From assembly GCF_011392075.1 (NCBI RefSeq), contig NZ_JAAJBV010000008.1, positions 52,295 through 116,294 of the forward strand: a DNA stretch of 64,000 nucleotides, read 5' to 3'. Under the pieces are notes generated by a model. It worked only from the letters and a program-made list of their open reading frames with translations, had not been told where the DNA came from and made no database searches. Each line of letters begins with the position of its first letter. Position 1 is the first letter of the stretch. Shown piece after piece: positions 1-8,300 of this stretch. A program made the position numbers and the translations under genes. The stretch comes from Flavobacterium celericrescens (GTDB taxonomy: Bacteria; Bacteroidota; Bacteroidia; Flavobacteriales; Flavobacteriaceae).

Positions 1-135
1 AAATACAATATTGAAGGAAGTTTTCCTTTGGTTGTTATCTTGGATAAGAACGGAAAAGTTTTAGGAAAAATGGGCTTTAAAAACGTTTCGCCAGAAGAGT
101 ATATTAAAATGATTCACGCCTTTGAGAAAAAATGA
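1..135 (+). CDS. Thioredoxin-fold protein, C-terminal end (partial)
   Basis: Only the last 44 codons lie in the window, reading from base 1 to a TGA at 133-135. The visible segment has the C-terminal half of a thioredoxin fold: a cis-proline-like SFPLVVILDKNGK stretch followed by a short strand and a terminal helix. The redox CxxC, if any, lies outside. The stop overlaps the ATG of apbE (ATGA), so the two are translationally coupled and probably one operon with the DUF4266 and DUF3570 genes. The family call rests on a short fragment; the operon position next to apbE supports an extracytoplasmic redox role, which is inference. Confidence 0.6.
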   Translation, partial: KYNIEGSFPLVVILDKNGKVLGKMGFKNVSPEEYIKMIHAFEKK

Positions 136-1115
136 GAATACTAACTGTTCTTTTATTTGTACTAATTAATAGTATTGCATTTGGTCAACAAGTTTTTAGA
201 AAGAAAAAAAGCTTGTTGGGAAGTCCATTTGAAATAACTGTGGTTGCTACAGATTCTATTCAGGCTAATTCATATATTGATTTAGCAGTTTCGGAAGTTA
301 AAAGAATTGAAAACTTAATTTCAGATTGGATTCCTACAACACAAATATCAAAAGTAAATCAAAATGCTGGAATTGTTCCGGTAAAAGTAGATTTAGAAGT
401 ATATGAATTAGTAGAGAGATCTATCAAAATTTCTAAATTAACATCAGGCGCATTCGATATCAGTTATGCTTCTATGGATAAAATTTGGAAATTTGATGGT
501 AGTATGAAAGAAATGCCAACACCAGAAGCCATAAAAAAATCAGTTGAAAAAGTTGGTTATCAAAATATTATTTTAAATACAAAAGACACCACTATTTTTT
601 TAAAAAACCAAGGCATGAAACTTGGGCTAGGAGGTATAGGTCAAGGATACATTGCTGATAAAATAAAAATAGTATTACAAGAAAAAGGTTGTACTTCGGG
701 ATTAGTAAATGTATCAGGAGACATTAACACTTGGGGCACACAACCCAATGGAGATGCATGGACCGTAGGTATTGTTAACCCGATGAATAAAAATAAAATT
801 TTTGCAACGTTTCCATTAAATGATAGCGCGGTAGAAACTTCAGGAAGTTATGAAAAGTATGTAACTTTTAATGGAATACGTTATACACACATTATAGACC
901 CAAGAACAGGTTATCCCGCAAGTGGCATTGTTAGTGTATCTGTTTTCGCTAAGCAAACGGAATTAGCTGACGCATTAGCTACAGGAATTTTTGTATTAGG
1001 TGTAGAAGTTGGATTAGATTTGGTTAATCAATTAAAAGGAATAGGCTGTATTATCGTAGATGATAAAGGCGCTATTCATGTTTCAAAAAATATAGACATC
1101 AAAAAATATCAATAA
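132..1115 (+). CDS. apbE: FAD:protein FMN transferase (ApbE family)
   Basis: 327 aa, the usual length for ApbE. Residues 1-19 look like a signal peptide ending at FGQ. Family motifs are visible: LGLGGIGQGYIAD (about 163-175), the GLVNVSGD segment (about 189-196), HIIDPRTG (about 253-260) and ADALATG (about 280). Known role of the family: Mg-dependent transfer of FMN from FAD to Thr/Ser of target proteins outside the cytoplasm. It overlaps the preceding thioredoxin-fold gene by 4 bp and is followed after 2 bp by a DUF4266 lipoprotein and then a DUF3570 protein. No flavinylation target is obvious in the window, so its substrate here is unknown. Confidence 0.9.
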   Translation: MRILTVLLFVLINSIAFGQQVFRKKKSLLGSPFEITVVATDSIQANSYIDLAVSEVKRIENLISDWIPTTQISKVNQNAGIVPVKVDLEVYELVERSIKISKLTSGAFDISYASMDKIWKFDGSMKEMPTPEAIKKSVEKVGYQNIILNTKDTTIFLKNQGMKLGLGGIGQGYIADKIKIVLQEKGCTSGLVNVSGDINTWGTQPNGDAWTVGIVNPMNKNKIFATFPLNDSAVETSGSYEKYVTFNGIRYTHIIDPRTGYPASGIVSVSVFAKQTELADALATGIFVLGVEVGLDLVNQLKGIGCIIVDDKGAIHVSKNIDIKKYQ

Positions 1116-1117
1116 TT

Positions 1118-1327
1118 ATGAGAAAGATGATTTTAGCTATAATAGTTGTATTTTCAACTATTTCATGCAATTCAGTAAAAGAGTATGACAAGCAATATAT
1201 TAATGACCCTGACATGAAATTATCGGCTAGAAGTTCTGAACGCTATGAAACTACTTTTCAAGTATATAGAGAAGCAGCTTCTGGAGCAAATGGAGGAAAA
1301 ACTGGTGGTGGTTGTGGATGTAATTAA
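1118..1327 (+). CDS. Small DUF4266-type lipoprotein
   Basis: 69 aa. It starts 2 bp after apbE. The N-terminus is a lipoprotein signal (FSTISC, lipidated Cys at residue 17). The mature part is short and ends with a glycine/cysteine tail, GGKTGGGCGCN, a plausible metal- or thiol-binding motif. I recognise the arrangement apbE-DUF4266-DUF3570 as a recurrent trio, and the Gly/Cys tail fits DUF4266. Biochemical function is not known to me. Cellular place: membrane-anchored, facing the periplasm. Confidence 0.75.
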   Translation: MRKMILAIIVVFSTISCNSVKEYDKQYINDPDMKLSARSSERYETTFQVYREAASGANGGKTGGGCGCN

Positions 1328-1336
1328 GAGTAAATT

Positions 1337-2776
1337 ATGAAAAGTAAATTATTAATAGCCTTAGGACTAATTAGCAGCCTTGCTTTTTCGCAAGAAAAAG
1401 ATTCGACGGATGTTGTATATAAAAAACGTGTTTTAGAAGGAATAGAAGTAGATTTTTTAGCTAGTTATTATAAACAAGATGGAATTCATTCCTCAGTTTC
1501 TGGTGGTATGGGTTCTGAGAAATTAACCGATTTAGCTTCAAATATAACAATCGCCATGCCATTGAATGATGACGATGTGTTAACTGTTGATGCTGGACTT
1601 TCTGCATATACTTCAGCTTCATCAAGTAATATCAATCCATTTAATGCTACAGGAGCTTCTGGTGGTGGAGACGACGACGACGATGATGACAAAGCTCCTG
1701 CTACAGGACCATATGGAACCCCGTGGCAAGCTTCTTCTGGTGCGTCAGCTCAAGATGTATTGGGTGCAGTAATGGTAAATTATAGTCACAGTAGTGATAA
1801 TCGTAATTTTATTTGGAATGCTGATGTTGCTTTTTCAAATGAATATGATTATACTTCTATTGGTTTTGGTGGAGGTATGACTAAATTATTTAATGATAAA
1901 AACTCAGAAATTTCTTTAAAAGTTAATGTATATTTAGATCAGTGGAGACCAATTTATTCAACAGAATTACATGAGTATGCCAAGTATGGTGCGACTTTCC
2001 AAAATAATGGTTTTTTTAGTGGTGTAACTATTTTAGATCAAAATGGAAATGCTACCACAAGTTACTTGCCATCAGACTTTACAACCTGGAAATCTACTAA
2101 TAGAAATTCCTATTCGGCTTCATTCGGATTTTCACAGGTAGCTACCAAAAAGATGCAATTCTCGTTATTCTTTGATATTCTGCAACAAGAAGGAATGTTA
2201 TCAACTCCTTATCATCGAATTTACTTTGCCGATAAAGCAAATTATTACATTGGACAAGCACAATATATTCCAGATTATGAATCTACACAAAACAAAGGTG
2301 TATATCAGTTAGCTGATGATATTGAGCGTTTACCAAATACTCGTTTTAAGATTCCTGTTGGAGCACGTTTAAACTATTATTTGAATGAAAGATTGGCTGT
2401 AAGAACATATTATAGATATTATTGGGATGATTGGGGAATTACTTCTCACACTGCTAGTATTGAATTGCCAATAAAATTATCAGATAAGTTTACTGTTTTT
2501 CCAACGTATAGATATTATACTCAAGGAAATTCAAAATATTTTGCGCCTTACGAGACGCATTTGTCAACTGAAAAATATTATACATCTGACTATGATTTAT
2601 CTACTTTTAATGCCAATCAATATGGATTTGGTTTAAATTATACAGATATTTTTACCAATGCAAAAATTTGGAAATTCGGACTTAAAAATATAGATTTTAG
2701 ATTCAATCATTACGATAGAAATGATGGTTTAAATGCCAATATTGTTACTGTAGGAGTAAAATTTGTTGAACAATAG
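1337..2776 (+). CDS. DUF3570 outer-membrane beta-barrel protein
   Basis: 479 aa with a signal peptide (LLIALGLISSLAFSQ). The body alternates aromatic/polar strands typical of an outer-membrane barrel and ends with the aromatic-rich VKFVEQ strand. A run of seven aspartates preceded by Gly-Gly-Gly lies near residues 112-121, flanked by Ser/Gly/Ala-rich segments (SSGASAQD), which would form an acidic, metal-attracting loop. It is 9 bp after the DUF4266 gene, so the same operon. Its companions ApbE, thioredoxin-fold protein and a Cys-tailed lipoprotein suggest an exported redox or metal-related pathway; this is inference. Confidence 0.75.
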   Translation: MKSKLLIALGLISSLAFSQEKDSTDVVYKKRVLEGIEVDFLASYYKQDGIHSSVSGGMGSEKLTDLASNITIAMPLNDDDVLTVDAGLSAYTSASSSNINPFNATGASGGGDDDDDDDKAPATGPYGTPWQASSGASAQDVLGAVMVNYSHSSDNRNFIWNADVAFSNEYDYTSIGFGGGMTKLFNDKNSEISLKVNVYLDQWRPIYSTELHEYAKYGATFQNNGFFSGVTILDQNGNATTSYLPSDFTTWKSTNRNSYSASFGFSQVATKKMQFSLFFDILQQEGMLSTPYHRIYFADKANYYIGQAQYIPDYESTQNKGVYQLADDIERLPNTRFKIPVGARLNYYLNERLAVRTYYRYYWDDWGITSHTASIELPIKLSDKFTVFPTYRYYTQGNSKYFAPYETHLSTEKYYTSDYDLSTFNANQYGFGLNYTDIFTNAKIWKFGLKNIDFRFNHYDRNDGLNANIVTVGVKFVEQ

Positions 2777-2786
2777 CAAATAAATT

Positions 2787-3446
2787 ATGCACATTCTAAT
2801 TGTTGAAGATGAAAAAGGAATTGTAGATTTTCTAAAACAAGGTTTAGAAGAGGAAGGTTTTACAATTTCAACCGCTACTGATGGTAAAGATGGACTTGAA
2901 AAAGCCTTGTCTTTACCTGTAGATTTAATACTTCTCGATTGGATGATGCCTAAAATGAATGGATTAGAAGTTTGTAAAGCTGTTAGAATTCAAAAATCAA
3001 TTCCAATTATTTTTTTAACGGCAAAAGATACTGTACAAGAAACAATTGAAGGTTTGAAAGCGGGTGCTAATGATTATATCAAAAAACCATTTTCTTTTGA
3101 AGAATTATTAGAGCGCATAAAAATTCATTTTAGAATAAAGGATGAAGCAAAAATATTATCGCTTGGTAATATTACTTTAGACAAAAATAAATTTCAAGTT
3201 TTTGTGGATAATATTGAAGTTCCTTTGACCCAACGCGAATTTGAATTATTAGCTTATTTAATCAAAAATAAAGGGACCGTTTGTACTAGAAATAAAATAA
3301 TTGAAGACGTTTGGGACATTCATTTTGAATATGATACGGGTGTAATTGATGTTTTTATGAATGCTATTCGTAAAAAACTAAATCTAACTAAAGATCAAGA
3401 ATTAATTAAAACTATTAGAGGAGTAGGATATATTGCAAATGACTAA
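2787..3446 (+). CDS. OmpR/PhoB-family response regulator
   Basis: 219 aa. Receiver domain at 1-115 with the acidic pair E7/D8, phospho-acceptor D51 (LILLDW), T/S around 79 and K101; a winged-helix DNA-binding domain follows (about 125-219, VPLTQREFELLAYLIKNKG). It lies 10 bp after the DUF3570 gene and overlaps its histidine kinase by 8 bp. The gene order RR-HK-metal efflux pump is that of CusRS/CzcRS systems, so it probably activates the pump operon downstream in response to a metal. The CTTAAG direct repeats at 4831-4847 are a candidate target. The metal cannot be read from the sequence. Confidence 0.88.
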   Translation: MHILIVEDEKGIVDFLKQGLEEEGFTISTATDGKDGLEKALSLPVDLILLDWMMPKMNGLEVCKAVRIQKSIPIIFLTAKDTVQETIEGLKAGANDYIKKPFSFEELLERIKIHFRIKDEAKILSLGNITLDKNKFQVFVDNIEVPLTQREFELLAYLIKNKGTVCTRNKIIEDVWDIHFEYDTGVIDVFMNAIRKKLNLTKDQELIKTIRGVGYIAND

Positions 3447-4839
3447 TTTTTTTTCATTTTCATTTAGAAATAGAATTGCTTTTAATTATATTGTAAGTGG
3501 TTCAATTCTTATTGCAATAGTATTTTTATTTATTTATCACATAGTTAAATATAGTGTAAATCAGCATATAAATGAAGAAATTCAAGAAGAATTATACAAG
3601 CATTTAGATGATGTTACTACAGATTCAAATGATACTTATTTAATTCAAGTAGATCAGTGGAGAGCTCGCGAACACAACTCTATTAGTGTAAACCCTGTTT
3701 TTGTAGAGTTTTATGATAATAATAAACAACTTATTGATAGATCTCCAAATCTAAATACCTCTAATTTGAGACTTTTAGATGATTTTCATAATAATTTATT
3801 TATCAATTCAACACTAAATGGAATTCCTGTTAGACAAATTCAAACGGCTATCATAAACAAAAACAAAGTAGTTGGTTATCTTGTAATAGCAATGTCGTTA
3901 GAGGATTTTGAAATTGTCCAAATTTTAAAAAATATCCTTTTAATTTCGTTTCCATTAATCTTAATTATTCTCTATTTAATTGCTCGTTTTTTTGCAGGTA
4001 AAAGTATTAAACCTGTTAGTACAATTATAGAGACCTCTAGTCAAATTACAAAGGACAACCTACAAACCCGTATTCCTTTACCGGCAAATAAAGATGAATT
4101 ATATGTTTTATCTCAAAATATTAATAATCTTTTAGATCGAGTTGAAAATGCAATAGAACGTGAAAAACAATTTACTTCAGATGCTTCTCATGAATTAAGA
4201 ACACCTTTGGCAGTTATTAAAGGCACCATGGAAGTCTTAATTCGAAAGCCTAGAAACCAACAAGAATATGAAGAAAAAATCAACTTCTGCATTACCGAAG
4301 TAGATCGTTTGAATCATATGGTGGATCAATTATTGCTTTTGGCACGATTTGAAAACCAAAAACAAAATATTAAAAATGAATCTATTTATTTGAATGCATT
4401 AGTATTGGATAATCTAGCCCGTTTTTCAGAAAAAATAGAAGCAAAAAAATTGACAATTAAAACCAATTTTACTGCCGATTATCATTTACAATCGGATAAT
4501 TATTTAATTTCAATTATTGTGAGTAATTTAATCTCAAATGCAATAAAATATACAGAAAATAATGGAGAAATTACCATTGGATTATCTCAAAATTCCAATG
4601 CAATATTGCTTTCTGTTGCCGATAATGGCATTGGTATTTCAAAAATAGATTTAGACAAAGTATTTAACTCTTTCTATCGTTCTGATAGTACAAATCAAGC
4701 TAAAATTAAAGGCACAGGATTGGGACTTTCAATCGTAAAAAGGCTTTGTGATTTGCTTAAAATTGAAGTTTCGGTTTCAAGTGAATTACAGGTTGGAACA
4801 GTATTTAATTTAAGTTTTCCTTTAGCTAAACTTAAGTAG
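3439..4839 (+). CDS. Sensor histidine kinase of the efflux-pump two-component system
   Basis: 466 aa from the ATG at 3439; a TTG two codons upstream is a less likely start. Two membrane segments (about 12-35 and 170-190) bracket a ~130 aa periplasmic sensor; a HAMP linker follows, then HisKA with SDASHELRTPLAVIKG (H near 250), N-box SNLISNAIKY, G1 VADNGIGI and G2 GTGLGLSIVK. Family knowledge: a CusS/CzcS-like membrane kinase that phosphorylates the adjacent response regulator. The 8-bp overlap with the regulator implies coupled translation. The periplasmic domain shows no obvious His/Met metal cluster, so the signal is uncertain. Confidence 0.88.
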   Translation: MTNFFSFSFRNRIAFNYIVSGSILIAIVFLFIYHIVKYSVNQHINEEIQEELYKHLDDVTTDSNDTYLIQVDQWRAREHNSISVNPVFVEFYDNNKQLIDRSPNLNTSNLRLLDDFHNNLFINSTLNGIPVRQIQTAIINKNKVVGYLVIAMSLEDFEIVQILKNILLISFPLILIILYLIARFFAGKSIKPVSTIIETSSQITKDNLQTRIPLPANKDELYVLSQNINNLLDRVENAIEREKQFTSDASHELRTPLAVIKGTMEVLIRKPRNQQEYEEKINFCITEVDRLNHMVDQLLLLARFENQKQNIKNESIYLNALVLDNLARFSEKIEAKKLTIKTNFTADYHLQSDNYLISIIVSNLISNAIKYTENNGEITIGLSQNSNAILLSVADNGIGISKIDLDKVFNSFYRSDSTNQAKIKGTGLGLSIVKRLCDLLKIEVSVSSELQVGTVFNLSFPLAKLK

Positions 4840-4876
4840 TTCTTAAGCTATTTCTGTATACTATTTATTATTTTTG
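4831..4876 (+). promoter_or_regulatory. Candidate promoter/operator of the metal-efflux operon
   Basis: Two CTTAAG hexamers (4831-4836 and 4842-4847) are spaced 11 bp start to start, the spacing of OmpR-type direct repeats; the first overlaps the kinase stop codon. A Bacteroidetes-type -7 box TATTTTTG sits at 4869-4876, 38 bp before the ATG at 4914. The arrangement fits activation of the pump genes by the upstream response regulator. Pattern-based; no experimental support. Confidence 0.4.
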
Positions 4877-4913
4877 TGTTGTAATTCTTTTAAAGAAGTT
4901 TATTCTTTTTACA

Positions 4914-5291
4914 ATGAAAAAAATAATTGTCATTTTTCTAATATCTGTATTCATGTGTGCAAACACAGCGATAGGACAATTATTGAAAATTCCAAATTTG
5001 ATAGAGCATTACAACGCACACAATAATGAATTGGCATCCGATTCAATTTCTTTTATTGATTATATTATTTCACATTATTCTGCTAGCGCTGAAAAAAACC
5101 ACGATCATCAAGATTTACCTTTTAAAACAGTAGATAATTCTACAAATTTATTATTTACGTTTTCCATTATTACCACAAATCAAATTCAAGTTTTAAAGCC
5201 TTTAATTTCTATTAAAAAGAAATTTTTTTATAATAAATCTTTTAAATCCAAATTGATTACTTCAATTTGGTTACCGCCTAAGTTGTTCTAA
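4914..5291 (+). CDS. Secreted small protein preceding the RND efflux pump, function unknown
   Basis: 125 aa with a signal peptide (1-21, ending AIGQ). The mature part has a helical start (IPNLIEHYNAHNNE) and a histidine/acid patch EKNHDHQDLPFK near residues 60-71, then a lysine-rich tail. It lies between the two-component system and the CusA-type pump, so a periplasmic metal-binding or sensing accessory is a reasonable inference. I do not recognise a named domain. Codon use and AT content match the neighbours. Confidence 0.6.
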   Translation: MKKIIVIFLISVFMCANTAIGQLLKIPNLIEHYNAHNNELASDSISFIDYIISHYSASAEKNHDHQDLPFKTVDNSTNLLFTFSIITTNQIQVLKPLISIKKKFFYNKSFKSKLITSIWLPPKLF

Positions 5292-5335
5292 TTTTTTTTA
5301 AATAAATGGATTCATTTTATATGGATTCAATTGTG

Positions 5336-5354
5336 TTTATCTTAAAAAGATAAA
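5336..5354 (+). promoter_or_regulatory. Short perfect hairpin upstream of the RND pump gene
   Basis: TTTATCTT (5336-5343) and AAGATAAA (5347-5354) form an 8-bp AT-rich stem with a 3-base loop between the small secreted gene and the pump gene. There is no clean T-tract after it, so it is a weak terminator/attenuator or mRNA-processing hairpin at best. Confidence 0.25.
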
Positions 5355-5385
5355 TGTTGTTTTATATATTAAAATTTACAAAAAA

Positions 5386-8300
5386 ATGTTAGAAAAAATT
5401 ATTGCTTTTAGTTTAAAAAATAAACTCATCGTATTATTGTTTACTTTAGGTGTTTTAGGCTTTGGATTGTTTTCGGTTTTCCAAATTTCAATCGGAGCAG
5501 TTCCTGATATTACGAATAATCAGGTACAAGTTATTACTACTTCTCGTAATCTTTCAACTCAAGATATTGAACAATTTATAACTTATCCAGTTGAAATTGA
5601 AATGGCTAATTTACCTAGTGTAAAAGAAATTCGTTCGATTTCAAAATTTGGATTATCGGTTGTAACTATTGTGTTTGAAGATGAAATTGGGACTTATTTA
5701 CCAAGACAATTAATCGCTGAAAAAATCAAAGCCGCTTCAGAGAAAATTCCAGAAGGATTTGGAACTCCAGAAATGGGACCAATTACAACAGGTTTAGGTG
5801 AAATTTACCAATATACTTTGGAGGTTAAACCAGAATACAAAAACCAATATTCGGTTACTGATTTACGTACGATTCAAGATTGGGTAGTAAAAAGACAGCT
5901 TTCAGGAATTAAAGGTGTCGTAGAAATCAATACTTGGGGTGGTTTCCTGAAACAATATGAAATTGCTATCAATTCAGCTAGTTTGAAAGCAATGAACATT
6001 AGCGCTTCTGATGTTTTTACGGCATTAGAAAAAAATAATAGCATTGCAGGTGGCGCTTATATCGAGAAAGTAAATCAAAGTTATTTCATTCGTGGAGAAG
6101 GAAAAGTAAGTTCTATTCAAGATATTGAAAATATTGTGGTTAAAAATGAATCAGGCTTACCTGTTTATGTGAAAAATGTGGCAGAGGTTCGCTTTGGTCA
6201 TGCAAATCGTTTTGGAGCAATTACTGGAAATGGAGAAGGTGAAAAAGTATTGGGACAAGTAATGATGCTTAAAGGGGGAAACTCTAAACAAGTAATTGAT
6301 GATGTTAAACATAGAGTAGTAGAAATTCAAAAAACATTACCAAAGGGCGTGTATATTAATGGGTTCTTGGAACGAAGCGAATTAGTTGGTAAAACAACAT
6401 TCACGGTTGCCGAAAACTTAATTTTAGGATGCTTAATTGTAATTTTCGTAGTGGTTTTATTACTTGGAAATTGGCGATCTGGATTAGTTGTAGCTTCAGT
6501 AATTCCGCTATGTTTATTGTTTGCTATATCGTTTATGAATATTTTTGATATTGACGCAAACTTAATGAGTTTAGGCGCCATTGACTTTGGAATTATAATT
6601 GACGGAGCTGTAATTATTGTTGAGTTTATAGCTTTTCAAATTGCACACAAATCAAGGCATCTTGTAGGGTTATCAAAAGAACAACAACAAATAGAAATAG
6701 ATCAAATTACGTATAAAAGCGCTTCTAAAATGATGAATTCGGCCATCTTTGGTCAGTTGATTATTTTAATTGTATTTATTCCTATTCTATCATTATCAGG
6801 AGTGGAAGGAAAAATGTTTAAACCAATGGCAATGACATTTAGTTTCGCACTTTTAGGAGCTATGTTGTTTTGTTTTACTTATGTTCCAGTAGTTTCTTCA
6901 ATGTTTTTAAAACCAAAAGCAGAAAATCCTAACTCACTCTCTAACCGATTGATTAACAAGTTAAATGCTTTGTATTTGCCTGTAATTCAATGGGCTTTAA
7001 ATAATACAAAGAAAGTACTTTATGGAGCGTTAGGTTTGTTAGTAATAGCGGGGACAATTTTTTCAACTATGGGTGGTGAATTTATCCCAACATTAGATGA
7101 AGGCGATTTTGTTATTCAACCCGTATTAAAAACAGGAACATCATTAAGTAAAACCATTGAAACGACTACAAAAATTGAAAAAATTATTTTAGATAATTTT
7201 CCAGAAGTATCACAAGTAGTTAGTAGAATTGGAGCGGCAGAAGTACCTACAGACCCAATGAGTATGGAAGAAAGCGATATCATTGTGAAATTAAAACCCA
7301 AATCAGAGTGGGTGTCGGCAGCAAGCAAAGATGAATTAGCCGATAAAATTAAAACGGCTATCGAGCAGAAAATTCCAAACATGGAAATTGAATTTACACA
7401 ACCTATCGAAATGCGATTCAATGAATTAATTTCGGGTTCACGCTCTGATGTTGCTGTAAAAATATTTGGTGAAGATTTAGATGTATTAGCAAGAAAAGCC
7501 TCTGAAATAGAAAAAGCAATTAAAAATGTGGAAGGCGCTTCAGATATCATCATAGAAAAAACTGAAGGATTGCCTCAAATGTTTGTACAATATGACCGCA
7601 GTAAAATTGCACGTTATGGTTTGAATATTTCAGATTTGAATGAAGTGATTGCATTAGGTTTCGCAGGAAAAACTGTTGGTAATGTATTTGAAGGTGAGAA
7701 ACGTTTTGACATGGTTATTCGCTTAAATAAAAATAACCGACAAGATATTGAAGATTTGCGAAATTTATATGTAGCCACACCTTCAGGTGAACAAATACCT
7801 TTAAGAGAATTGGCAACTATTGAATATACAGTTGGCCCCGCAAAAATATCAAGAGACAATACCAATCGAAGAATTGTGGTAGGAATCAATGTAAGAAATC
7901 GAGATTTACAAAGTGTTGTTGATGATGTAAGAACTAATATTGAATCAAAAGTTAAATTACCAAGTGGTTATAGAGTTACTTATGGCGGTCAATTTGAAAA
8001 TTTAGAAAGTGCTAAAGCTCGTTTGTTAATTGCAGTACCCATAGCATTATTTTTAATATTTATTATGTTACATTTTGCTTTTGGTTCAATTAAAGAAGCT
8101 ATTATGGTTTATTCAGCCATTCCATTGTCTGCCGTGGGTGGAATTTTATTCCTTTGGATGAGAGATTTACCTTTTAGTATTTCGGCGGGCGTTGGGTTTA
8201 TTGCTCTTTTTGGTATTGCCGTTTTAAATGGAATTGTTCTCATTGAACATTTTAAAGAACTAAAACATCAAGGCATGAAAGATATGAACGAACTTATTTT

